Positions 31,141-38,676 are shown, numbered from the stretch's first letter. The stretch is 64,000 nucleotides of DNA from Xanthobacteraceae bacterium (GCA_022844205.1 JALHMF010000001.1:244018-308017); one strand, 5' to 3'. Notes: generated by a model not told the origin, from the sequence alone. Numbers and translations are program-made.

Positions 31141-32940
31141 CTAATCGAACACAGATAACCAGCTAGAATCTGCGCGCGCGTCTGAATAAAATTTTGCGAG
31201 TCGAATCCGATTCAAGTTTGACCCGTTTAGACCAAGGAAGTTCACTGAATTTCGAAACATTATATCCTGATCGCTCAAATCGATTTCAGTTAGGAACGCT
31301 GCGACAATTTCTGGATAAAGTTGCTTCTCTGTTACCGCGGGAAATTTTCGCTCGAGGCCAGTCATGATCCAATCCGAACCATAAATGAGCTTTGTTTTTG
31401 CGGCTGGAAACGTCCCGCAAAACTTAATCATCGCTTTCTTAATAATTTCGCGTTCACAGTTGCTATTTGACCGGCACGCATCTGCGCCTAACAGCTCATT
31501 AAAATAACTTATGTCAGCGTAAACTTGAGCGCTGGGAAATTTTTGCCAAAGACGTCCAATTTCCCATTCCCACGTCTCTGTCAATTTCGCTTCGTGGAAT
31601 ACTTCGTTTTCGTCGAACGCCTCCTCGAAGCCGCCGAAATGAGCCAAATTCAATCTCAAATCTGGGTACTTCGACAAAACCGCAGCCCAAAGTTTTGGGT
31701 TGGCCCTTTTTCCATAACCTGGATTTACGCCGTATGAATCGTTGCTATGTGACATGATTGGAACCGCAGCCTTGCTACTCCACTCATATAATTTATTCAG
31801 CGCGTCATCGATTAATTTTCCCGGCATATTGCCAAGCGCGCCAGGCTTGTTAGTTGGGTCAATGCACGTTGCCGAGTCACCCGGTGATCCAGGGCCATAT
31901 CGCACCCAGCATGGAAATTCTGCGCCGGTGGCTTCATTGTTAGCTGGGCTAAATCCCATCGGCGGATACAGTTTGATTCCAACAAACCCCTTTTTTTCCA
32001 CTGCATATTGCACGATGGCCAGCGGCGACTGAGCAGGAGGAAGATTAAGTTTGTTGTGTATGGCTTCGCGCAGCGGATCGAAAGCTACAAAACCGTGTAT
32101 TTTTGGCGAAGCTGCATCCGGCTTCCGAATAGAAATTCGTGAAAGTACATCAACCTGATCGCGCATGGATGTCGGCTCATCAACATCCAACCATTTCGTA
32201 TAATCAACCAATGCAGGTGTAAGTAGTACCGCTCGACCACGATGAATTTTTTGAAGCTCTTCCGCCAATTCATATCGATAGCGAGTTAATAAGCAGCCCC
32301 ATCGCAAATAATAGCCGAAATGTCCGCCTGAAAAATCATAGAGATGTCGAGCGAGATAGTCTGATTCTTGCCAATTCTCGTGATTATACGCTTGATCATC
32401 GTTATTCAAAATGTCACCAAGCGCAAACCCTTTTACAAAATACTTCACCGGAAATGCTTCGCGATGCATCAACCCAATTACAATATTCTGAAGGAAGTAC
32501 TCATGACCTTTCAATTTAGGTCCAAGAGTTCTTTGCTGCTTGATGTCCTCAATCATCGTTGTAAGCAGTTTTAGGTCTTGAGATCGAATTGTTGCTGAGC
32601 CTCTTTTTGAAGCTGGGTTTGCTTCAATCTTATCGATTTCTTTTATCTCATCGCTTGCGCTAACTGCAGCGTCATTCAGCTTTCCTGCGAGATACTTCAG
32701 GAAAAAATCGATTACTTCATTGTATTCTTTCGCGGCTTCTCGAAATTTCGGATTATTCGGAATAATGCACTTCTCGACGAATCCCACCATCGGCAAATCG
32801 CGGGCATTAAATAAATGGCAGTGCGCATCGATAATATTTGGGAGCTTAAGTGAAATGCGCTGTCCAAAACTAGCATGCGAAAAAAATAACTGACTTGTCG
32901 CAACTGTGGCGGCACCCGCCAAAAATTCCCTGCGCTGCAT
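31141..32940 (-). CDS. Tat-exported amidohydrolase-like protein
   Basis: A 599-residue protein beginning MQRREFLAGAATVATSQLFF, a twin-arginine (RRxFL) signal. After cleavage the enzyme starts with NIIDAHCHLFNARDLP, where H-C-H is the first metal-binding strand of the amidohydrolase TIM barrel. Later signatures are LNLAHFGGFEE (a His typical of strand 6), YADISYFNELL and YGSDWIMTG (the catalytic Asp of strand 8). It lacks an obvious carboxylated Lys motif. It may hydrolyse an amide, lactone or related bond in the periplasm; the substrate is unknown. The gene is markedly AT-rich, so it is probably recently acquired. It heads a two-gene operon with the secreted 30328 product. Confidence 0.8.
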   Translation of the reverse strand: MQRREFLAGAATVATSQLFFSHASFGQRISLKLPNIIDAHCHLFNARDLPMVGFVEKCIIPNNPKFREAAKEYNEVIDFFLKYLAGKLNDAAVSASDEIKEIDKIEANPASKRGSATIRSQDLKLLTTMIEDIKQQRTLGPKLKGHEYFLQNIVIGLMHREAFPVKYFVKGFALGDILNNDDQAYNHENWQESDYLARHLYDFSGGHFGYYLRWGCLLTRYRYELAEELQKIHRGRAVLLTPALVDYTKWLDVDEPTSMRDQVDVLSRISIRKPDAASPKIHGFVAFDPLREAIHNKLNLPPAQSPLAIVQYAVEKKGFVGIKLYPPMGFSPANNEATGAEFPCWVRYGPGSPGDSATCIDPTNKPGALGNMPGKLIDDALNKLYEWSSKAAVPIMSHSNDSYGVNPGYGKRANPKLWAAVLSKYPDLRLNLAHFGGFEEAFDENEVFHEAKLTETWEWEIGRLWQKFPSAQVYADISYFNELLGADACRSNSNCEREIIKKAMIKFCGTFPAAKTKLIYGSDWIMTGLERKFPAVTEKQLYPEIVAAFLTEIDLSDQDIMFRNSVNFLGLNGSNLNRIRLAKFYSDARADSSWLSVFD

Positions 32941-33114
32941 CTCATCCCCCAGTTATGGCAAGAAGACAACCTATGGTAGCAGCGGAGCACGGTCATCTGT
33001 CAATACAGGTGACCTGGGTGTTTGCGGGCGACTTTGAAATTTATCGATCTAAATCTCCAACATTGTCAGCTTCATCATGAACTTAGATAAGCTCGCAAGA
33101 TTAATGAGCAGCAG

Positions 33115-33142
33115 AAAAAAGGGCGCCTTTCCAGGCGCCCTT
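33115..33142 (-). terminator. terminator of the 33147 gene
   Basis: Stem GGGCGCC/GGCGCCC with 6-nt loop directly past the minus-strand stop, then a run of T on that strand (A on the plus strand, 33115-33120). 32941-33112 shows no gene. Confidence 0.9.
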
Positions 33143-33146
33143 GCAT

Positions 33147-33401
33147 TCAGCCTTCCAACTGTTCCGGTACTTCTTCGTTTGACAACGGCGGCAACAACAC
33201 CAGCGTGCCGTCCCAATTTCCGACAGGGATAGAATTCAGCTTCACGCTGAAGCCATCCTCGCCGTTTTTTCGTTGCCATGCGTAGCCGAGCGTGACCCAA
33301 CGTCCGCGTGCATTCGAGTCCGGTGCTCGCACTACGAAGACCGGTTTGCGGCGTTCATTCCGCTGTCGCGGAGTCTGCGTCGTTGCTTCCGAGGTTGCCA
33401 T
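33147..33401 (-). CDS. small conserved mobile-element protein, homologue of the 5816 gene
   Basis: An 84-residue protein with ribosome site AAGGAG 8 nt ahead of its ATG; the longer frame from 33461 has no such site. The N-terminal 22 residues are polar and basic (MATSEATTQTPRQRNERRKP). Then comes the shared fold: VFVVRAPDSNARGRWVTLGY, AWQRKNGEDGFSVKLNSIPV, GNWDGTLVLLPP. It matches the first 60 residues of the 5816 product in residue pattern (W-x-xG-x-A, DGFxVxLxxxP, G-x-L/I-VL). It faces the primase-like gene, with 75 bp between starts. Its recurrence next to replication/transfer genes suggests a role in element maintenance. Confidence 0.75.
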   Translation of the reverse strand: MATSEATTQTPRQRNERRKPVFVVRAPDSNARGRWVTLGYAWQRKNGEDGFSVKLNSIPVGNWDGTLVLLPPLSNEEVPEQLEG

Positions 33402-33476
33402 GTCGTTGCTCCTTCCAGAGTGCAGTTCCTGCTCAATGGTACAATGTGAAGCGGCAAACATCGGGAGGATATCCCC

Positions 33477-34271
33477 ATGCCGTTCATTGACTTCGCTGAC
33501 CTGAAATCCCGCATCGACATCATGCAGGCGGCTCGATTGCTATCGCTGACGCTCAAGCCGGGCGGCAACCAGCAACGGGGCCCATGTCCTGCCTGCAATA
33601 CTGGTGGTGAGCGCGCTTTAGTGATCACGCCGGACCGCGGCTTGTTCTACTGCTTTCCGGCAAAAACCGGCGGCGACCTCATCAAGCTCGCCGCCCACGT
33701 CAAAGGTTGCACGCAGAACGAAGCGGCAAAATTTATCGCGGCGAAAATCGGGATGACTACCGAGGCTCCGGTAAAATCGAACCTGCAGCAGCCCGAGAAT
33801 GGCGCGAGTAAAGCATCCGACGGTCAGACGGGAGAGCTAAAACCACTTCCGTATCTTGAAGTCGAACACCCGCTGGTGCAAGCGTTAGGCATCTCTCCGG
33901 CAACGGCCAAATCATTCGGCAGTGGCTACGCAGGACGAGGAGTCCTACGAGGCCGCCTAGCGGTGCCCATACACGATCAGAACAGAGAGCTACTCGCCTA
34001 TGCCGGAGTGTCAGTGTCGAAGGAGCAAACACCGCGATTACTATTCCACAATTTTGATCCGGCGTCGGCGATCTTCAATGCGCACCGCCTCGCATCGGCC
34101 GGCGACTTGTATGTCTACCGCGATCCGCTGCATGTCCTGCTCGCGGTGGAAAATGGAATATCACCGGAATGCGTGGTCTCGTTCCTGACCGATCGCATCA
34201 GCGCCCAGCAATTTGAATTGTTGGCTGCTCTGATGCACGAGAAGAAGGTTGAGCCCGCCCTATTCCTGTGA
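33477..34271 (+). CDS. CHC2 zinc-finger DNA primase-like protein
   Basis: A 264-residue protein with a strong ribosome site (GGGAGGAT). The N-terminus has the primase zinc ribbon: RGPCPACNTGGERALVITPD and GLFYCFPAKTGGDLIKLAAH, giving Cys-x2-Cys and a later Tyr-Cys-Phe. This is the CHC2 fold used by bacterial primases to recognise template DNA. The remaining 170 residues (YLEVEHPLVQALGISPATAK, SFGSGYAGRGVLRGRLAVPI) resemble the start of a TOPRIM-containing region, but no complete DxDxxG TOPRIM motif is seen, so the synthetic activity is doubtful. It may be a truncated primase that initiates or loads replication of the element. A terminator follows. Confidence 0.78.
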   Translation: MPFIDFADLKSRIDIMQAARLLSLTLKPGGNQQRGPCPACNTGGERALVITPDRGLFYCFPAKTGGDLIKLAAHVKGCTQNEAAKFIAAKIGMTTEAPVKSNLQQPENGASKASDGQTGELKPLPYLEVEHPLVQALGISPATAKSFGSGYAGRGVLRGRLAVPIHDQNRELLAYAGVSVSKEQTPRLLFHNFDPASAIFNAHRLASAGDLYVYRDPLHVLLAVENGISPECVVSFLTDRISAQQFELLAALMHEKKVEPALFL

Positions 34272-34280
34272 AGTACACTT

Positions 34281-34305
34281 AGCCCCTCATAGTGAGGGGC
34301 TTTTC
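34281..34305 (+). terminator. terminator of the primase-like gene
   Basis: Nine-bp stem AGCCCCTCA/TGAGGGGCT with TAG loop, then TTTTCT. Confidence 0.85.
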
Positions 34306-34345
34306 TATTGGCGTGATCTTCGACCCTATGTGGTAAAATTTAAAA

Positions 34346-34498
34346 ATGAAAAAAACGATCCGCTCGCAAGGAAACCTGAAAACTGACCACCAAAGTAATG
34401 AAGCCAAGCAGTTTTGTCTTGAGACGCAAAAGCTTTTTCGAAAGTCGTTATGTGGACGTACACATAAATACGGTCCAATCGACACTGACTTTTTGTAA
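34346..34498 (+). CDS. possible 50-residue small protein upstream of the HD gene
   Basis: A 51-codon frame (MKKTIRSQGNLKTDHQSNEA ... ending TDFL) in the interval between the primase terminator and the HD gene. A TAAAAT at 34334-34339 could be a -10 element. There is no clear ribosome site, so it may be a leader or non-coding. It is basic at the start, has two cysteines, and matches no family I recognise. Confidence 0.3.
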   Translation: MKKTIRSQGNLKTDHQSNEAKQFCLETQKLFRKSLCGRTHKYGPIDTDFL

Positions 34499-34540
34499 CC
34501 GACCAAATGGTGTATAAAGGTCACAGGATGGGTTTTGGAA

Positions 34541-36361
34541 ATGCCAATCACGTCTATCAAAAAAATTAAAGACCCAATCCATGGGTACGTAAATTATTCC
34601 CGGATCGAGGAAGGCATCCTAGCGCATCCGCTTGTTCTGCGACTACACCATATACGTCAAAACGGTGCCGCGTTTCTTACTTATCCCAGCATGCGAGTAC
34701 ACCGTTTCGAGCATTCACTCGGCGCCATGCATATTGCGGGGGATATGTTTGACCACGGCATTCGGTTTTCTACAGATACGACTGTGGCCGCGGCACTACC
34801 AGATGTACTAGGAGAGCTGGACTTTGATATAGATAAGATCGTGAAGGCAATTCAACGCAATTCCTCGCGGCAGGGTGACGCGACATTCGTTGAGCAGGAT
34901 AGTCTATATAAACTCTACCATCTCAACCAAATTGAGAATAAAATTAAATTTGCGCAGCTTTTAATGTTTCAAGCGGTCCGCTTGGCTGCGCTTGTCCATG
35001 ACATAGGGCACCCACCTTTCTCGCACACATTTGAGACCGCACTCAAACAAAAGGATCCAAGTCTTTATCGAAATCATGAGGTAGTTGGCGTAGAGTTATT
35101 GAGTATTATCCTCAAAGATATTGACGACAACAATCTCTTCGTGCGCGGCGAATTTGATCTTGCACAGCCAGCGGCGGGTCTCGCCGCAATTATTCTCGAT
35201 AAAGATAAGTTATATCATGCAAAGGTGAAAGGTCTAACCGACATCGTAAGTAGCGATATCGATTGTGATCGCTTGGATTACGTGAGACGAGACGCGCAAG
35301 CTGCCGGCTTGACGACAAATGCTTATGATCTTGGTCGGCTTTACGACTCAGTAAAACTCGTTCCATATCGCGACGCTGCCGGTATATCCATCCACCTGCA
35401 ATGGACCGCTCAAGCGCTTAGCGTCGTTGAAGCCTTCTTCAGCGTGCGCTTTCATCTTTACCGATGGGCGTTGTGGCACCACGCAGTTGTCCGCCAAAAT
35501 ATGGCTCTAGTGATTATTGCCGCCAGCCTACATGACCTATGGAATCGCAAACTACCCTATCTTGCGTCGATCCAACCAGACTTGGATGATATTTTCGGAC
35601 TTGCACTCGACCCCAGCCGACGGCGTGACTACTGGTATTTCACGGATTACTTCCTGCTTGCTAAACTCGCGCATATCTTTTCATTTCTAGATAGCAACCG
35701 AGATTGGATCGGCCAGGCCAATCAAGCAGATCAGGGGAAAAAGGAATGGGGCATCGTCGCTGATCTACACAAATTTCTGCTGACCTTTCTTCACCGAGAC
35801 AAGCGTTGGCTTACCCCTTTCTGGAAACGCCCGGACGACTACGAGGCGTTCGCCAGTGAAGTTGTCGGCCAGGGCGGCGAACGTTCACGCAACTTTAATG
35901 ATAAACTAGCGGACATGTACAGGAGGATCGCGCACAATGAAGCCAAACGCCTAAACCACGACATTTCGACTCTTGAGCGGGAGAAGAACTTCGTGGGGGA
36001 GTATTCCGATTATCTTGCAGGCGTATTTAATCGGACGATCGAGGATGAGATCAACAAGACGGCGAAGGCATCGCACTGCCGTGTGCGCGCATATTATCTT
36101 ACCAAGTTCTCCCCCATTCCACGCGACCTGCGACTCAAAAGCGATGGCGGTGAGCATGAGTTGAAAACGCTTTCTCCATCGGTGGCCGCTCTTGATAATG
36201 CCTGGAGGGCATTGCCCCATTTGTGGCTGTTCCGTGAATTTTATGAGTTTGACGAAGGTGGGGAAAAGACGAAATTGCCAGCTAAAGGGGGGGATCGAGA
36301 TCATCTGATCCGTGTTAAAAAGATAGCCGCCGATACGCTCAAGCGCATGCTGGCCGAATGA
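34541..36361 (+). CDS. HD-domain phosphohydrolase, SAMHD1/dGTPase-like
   Basis: A 606-residue protein with a COG1078-type opening (KKIKDPIHGYVNYSRIEEG). All four metal-ligand motifs are present: His58 in RVHRFEHSLGAMHIA, the His153-Asp154 pair in LVHDIGHPPFSHTFE, and the later Asp in SSDIDCDRLDYVRRDAQAAG, equivalent to the SAMHD1 I-D-x-D-x-x-D-Y segment. Enzymes of this group hydrolyse dNTPs to deoxynucleosides and triphosphate, often under allosteric control, and several restrict phages. The C-terminal 200 residues are helical and unassigned. ATG 34541 (with AGGATGG upstream) is preferred over the TTG at 34535. The gene is 7 bp ahead of a PurZ-like gene and surely co-transcribed. Substrate preference cannot be read from sequence. 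Confidence 0.88.
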   Translation: MPITSIKKIKDPIHGYVNYSRIEEGILAHPLVLRLHHIRQNGAAFLTYPSMRVHRFEHSLGAMHIAGDMFDHGIRFSTDTTVAAALPDVLGELDFDIDKIVKAIQRNSSRQGDATFVEQDSLYKLYHLNQIENKIKFAQLLMFQAVRLAALVHDIGHPPFSHTFETALKQKDPSLYRNHEVVGVELLSIILKDIDDNNLFVRGEFDLAQPAAGLAAIILDKDKLYHAKVKGLTDIVSSDIDCDRLDYVRRDAQAAGLTTNAYDLGRLYDSVKLVPYRDAAGISIHLQWTAQALSVVEAFFSVRFHLYRWALWHHAVVRQNMALVIIAASLHDLWNRKLPYLASIQPDLDDIFGLALDPSRRRDYWYFTDYFLLAKLAHIFSFLDSNRDWIGQANQADQGKKEWGIVADLHKFLLTFLHRDKRWLTPFWKRPDDYEAFASEVVGQGGERSRNFNDKLADMYRRIAHNEAKRLNHDISTLEREKNFVGEYSDYLAGVFNRTIEDEINKTAKASHCRVRAYYLTKFSPIPRDLRLKSDGGEHELKTLSPSVAALDNAWRALPHLWLFREFYEFDEGGEKTKLPAKGGDRDHLIRVKKIAADTLKRMLAE

Positions 36362-36368
36362 ACGTACC

Positions 36369-37427
36369 ATGATAACGATCGTTGTTGGCGCCCAGTACGG
36401 AGGGGAAGGAAAAGGGAAGGTCGCCGCATATTTGGCCTTCGCCGAACGCCCTGATTGTGCCTGCAGATGTGGGGGACCGAATTCCTCACATACCGTTGTT
36501 TGGCGCAACACGATACATCGCTTGCGGATGATGCCGACTGCCTCTGTCGTTCACACTGACATGGACGTTCTTTTTGGCGCTGGAACATTGATTCATGTTC
36601 CAACGCTATTTCGAGAGATTGGGGTAATTGGTTTTACGGGACGGATCATGATTGATCCCAACGCGGGGATCATTACGGAAGATATTATCGAAGAGCAGCG
36701 CGCTGATCCTCGATACGCTACGCTGGGTTCCACACTGACCGGCACGGGTTATGCGAGTGCGAAACGAAGTCTACGATCGCTTCCTCTAGCTAAAGACTGC
36801 CCCAACCTAGCGCATCTTTTAGGCGACGTGGCGGGCTATTTACAGAATTTAATAGCTCGTCGCGGCTCCGTGTTGATTGAAGGTCACCAAGGCTACGGTT
36901 TGTCAAATTATCACGGCGATTATCCTTTTACGAGTAGTCGTGATTCGACTGCGTCCAGCATGCTCGCCGAATTGGGGCTTGGTCCCATTCAAACAGATAT
37001 GAAAATTGTGCTTGCGACGAAATTGTTTCCAACACGAAATCACGCCGGCGCACTTCACGAAGAGCTTTCTCGTGCTCAGATCAATAATCTTGGCATCACT
37101 GAAGAAGGTGGAGGTGCATGGGATCTGCCGAACAGGCCAAGACGTGTAGGACTCCTTGATCTGACAATCGTCAAACGGGCCATTTTTGCTAATTCTGCTA
37201 CTGAAATTGCGCTTACGGGTGTTGATTATCTCTATAAAACAGACGCTTCTCGTACCGATATCGATGGGGCCAGTCGTGAGCTCTATACGCTTGTTAAAGA
37301 GATCGAGACTGTTGCAGAAATACCGGTTCGTTATGTGTCAACGGGACCAGACACTGAAGCGATGATTGATATGATTGTGGAGAGAAATGCCCGTACAAAC
37401 ATACGAGAATTTCGCCGGGCATCATGA
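36369..37427 (+). CDS. adenylosuccinate synthetase homologue lacking the catalytic Asp (PurZ-like)
   Basis: A 352-residue PurA-superfamily protein, short like archaeal PurA and phage PurZ rather than the 430-residue bacterial enzyme. The P-loop VVGAQYGGEGKGK (residues 6-17) has Gly12 where PurA has the catalytic Asp (GDEGKGK). His41 in CGGPNSSHT is kept, but the usual GGHNAGHT is changed to GGPNSSHT. EGHQGYGLSNYHGDYPF (171-187) then TSSRDSTAS resemble the archaeal/PurZ version. NRPRRVGLLD and ALTGVDYL are the usual base/GTP-site segments. PurA makes adenylosuccinate from IMP; PurZ makes 2-aminoadenylosuccinate from dGMP and also lacks the Asp. The change to Gly suggests a modified substrate. 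It follows the HD gene and ends at the right boundary of the element. Confidence 0.88.
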   Translation: MITIVVGAQYGGEGKGKVAAYLAFAERPDCACRCGGPNSSHTVVWRNTIHRLRMMPTASVVHTDMDVLFGAGTLIHVPTLFREIGVIGFTGRIMIDPNAGIITEDIIEEQRADPRYATLGSTLTGTGYASAKRSLRSLPLAKDCPNLAHLLGDVAGYLQNLIARRGSVLIEGHQGYGLSNYHGDYPFTSSRDSTASSMLAELGLGPIQTDMKIVLATKLFPTRNHAGALHEELSRAQINNLGITEEGGGAWDLPNRPRRVGLLDLTIVKRAIFANSATEIALTGVDYLYKTDASRTDIDGASRELYTLVKEIETVAEIPVRYVSTGPDTEAMIDMIVERNARTNIREFRRAS

Positions 37428-37740
37428 GTTTTATGAGCGGTAGCGGTCTGCCGACATCTGCGTGAAGTATGATCGTATTTAAAGATTAATCCGGAAACGA
37501 AGCTACATTTAGTAATGCCCGCAAGAGCCCGAATATTCGAGCATGTTCGATTCCGGCCCCTAGTGATCTCAGATACAAACCTGCCTTCGCTAACGTTTTG
37601 AGGCATTAACCCGCCGACAGGCTCGTTTGGCGATCATGTGCTTATCGCTTTCTTGCCTAAAGTGTAACAAAGCACCCGTCGTTCCCTCGGTGCCTGAGAG
37701 GTGCCTGAATATTTTCAAAAGTTGATAACGCGCTGATTTC
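37428..37740. other. right-end region of the element, upstream of tRNA-Gly
   Basis: No gene is supported. It contains the GGTGCCTG arm-site pair and supplies the DNA immediately 5' of the intact tRNA, so any tRNA promoter must lie in element-derived sequence here. Confidence 0.55.
37689..37707 (+). repeat. paired GGTGCCTG repeats, right arm sites
   Basis: GGTGCCTG at 37689-37696 and 37700-37707 (11 bp apart), an exact match to the 19-bp block at 9671-9689, ending 33 bp before the tRNA. Likely the second set of integrase arm-type sites. Confidence 0.6.
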
Positions 37741-37815
37741 GCGGGCGTAGTTCAGTGGTAGAACGACAGCTTCCCAAGCTGTATGTCGCGGGTTCGATTC
37801 CCGCCGCCCGCTCCA
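37741..37815 (+). tRNA. tRNA-Gly(CCC), intact, with attR in its 5' half
   Basis: A 75-nt gene with a complete cloverleaf: acceptor GCGGGCG/CGCCCGC, D-arm with GTTC/GAAC, anticodon arm ACAGC-TTCCCAA-GCTGT (anticodon CCC), T-arm GCGGG-TTCGATT-CCCGC, encoded CCA. It reads GGG codons. Positions 1-37 are duplicated at 9514-9550. The 3' half is host DNA and the 5' half probably comes from the element, an unusual orientation since most tRNA-targeting elements rebuild the 3' end. A CTCTTC-GGT-GAAGAG hairpin right after the gene is its probable terminator. Confidence 0.97.
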
Positions 37816-37893
37816 CTCTTCGGTGAAGAGCATCAAGAACGGCGCGCGGCTTCGTGACTTGCACCCCGCGCATTGCGGGCCTACCTATCGACC

Positions 37894-38061
37894 ATGAGCA
37901 TCCTGACCGCAGAACCCGGAACACGCACCAAGCGCCGCATTGCGCTGCTTGCGGGGGCAATTGTATTTGTCATGCTTGCGGGCGCGATCATGCTGTGGGC
38001 GCATCTTGGGACCGCTGTTTTCCTTGAAGCGATCCGCGCCGGCATTGCCTACTGTTTCTGA
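37894..38061 (+). CDS. small single-helix membrane protein
   Basis: A 55-residue frame starting MSILTAEPGTRTKRRIALLA, with one strong transmembrane helix (GAIVFVMLAGAIMLWAHLG) and a short C-terminal hydrophobic tail. It lies 21 bp upstream of the SCO1-like gene on the same strand and may be its small companion. Length and composition suit a cytochrome-oxidase-assembly accessory peptide, but this is inference. An upstream ATG at 37873 gives seven more residues. Confidence 0.5.
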   Translation: MSILTAEPGTRTKRRIALLAGAIVFVMLAGAIMLWAHLGTAVFLEAIRAGIAYCF

Positions 38062-38082
38062 TCGAACGGAAATGTTTCAGTC

Positions 38083-38676
38083 ATGAGTAACCGCGCCCGT
38101 TTTGCCGCCGCGATCTCCGCCTTCGTGGCGAGTGCTGCGCTGCTCGTTGCAGCGGTGATCTATGTATTGCCGCAACGCAATCTGACGGCGACGCAGCCTT
38201 CCTCGGTCGGCGGCGCTTTTCAACTCACCGACCAGAACGGCCGCGCGGTCACCGAGGCGGATTTCAGGGGAAAGCCGCATCTCGTTTTTTTCGGCTTTAC
38301 CCATTGCCCCGATATCTGCCCGACGGCGCTGTTTGAGATTTCCGAAGTGCTACGCCGGCTCGGGCCTGATGCGGAAAAGACCGGTGCTATTTTTGTCAGT
38401 GTCGACCCCGAGCGCGACCGGCCGGAAAAACTGAAGGAGTATCTTTCCAGCTTTCATCCGCGCATCAGCGCGCTTACGGGAACGCCGGAGCAGGTGGGGG
38501 CAATGACGCGCGCCTATCGCGTCTATGCGAAAAAGGTCCCGCTCGACGGTGGCGGCTACACGATGGATCACTCCGCCATCGTTTACCTGATGGACAAGAA
38601 CGGCCAGTTCGTCGCGCCGTTCAATCTCAAGCGCACCACCGATGCGGCTGCGGCCGACCTAAAGCGCTATCTGTAA
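38083..38676 (+). CDS. SCO1/SenC family copper chaperone
   Basis: A 197-residue periplasmic thioredoxin-fold protein. An N-terminal membrane anchor (FAAAISAFVASAALLVAAVI) precedes the domain. The copper site is the Cys pair in FTHCPDICPTALFEI near residues 70-84 with the distal His in YTMDHSAIVYLMD near 165. SCO proteins deliver copper to the CuA site of cytochrome c oxidase and act as thiol-disulfide factors. All three ligands are present and the length is standard. It belongs to the host backbone directly after the element; the small membrane gene upstream may be co-transcribed. Confidence 0.93.
   Translation: MSNRARFAAAISAFVASAALLVAAVIYVLPQRNLTATQPSSVGGAFQLTDQNGRAVTEADFRGKPHLVFFGFTHCPDICPTALFEISEVLRRLGPDAEKTGAIFVSVDPERDRPEKLKEYLSSFHPRISALTGTPEQVGAMTRAYRVYAKKVPLDGGGYTMDHSAIVYLMDKNGQFVAPFNLKRTTDAAAADLKRYL

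Larger units (their letters stand above)
9514..37777. mobile_element. integrative (probably mobilizable) element at tRNA-Gly(CCC), about 28.2 kb
   Basis: The element is delimited by the exact 37-nt tRNA-Gly duplication. It has a tyrosine integrase 143 bp inside the left end, repeats in the same orientation near both ends, a second DNA-processing module (two VirD4/HerA-like ATPases, relaxation protein, primase-like protein), and much lower GC in parts than the flanking backbone. No mating-pore (VirB-like) genes are present, so transfer would need help or a different mechanism. The gene set includes restriction-like, toxin-antitoxin, transposon and nucleotide-metabolism cargo. Confidence 0.85.

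Noticed and set aside
34279..34560. 93-codon minus-strand frame between the primase-like and HD genes
   Set aside because: It covers a terminator and the HD ribosome site in antisense and has no ribosome site of its own.
34541..37427. Full Z-genome (2-aminoadenine) pathway as in cyanophage S-2L
   Set aside because: The HD protein is a long SAMHD1-type enzyme rather than the short DatZ, and no MazZ or DpoZ-like gene is linked; only a PurZ-like parallel can be claimed.
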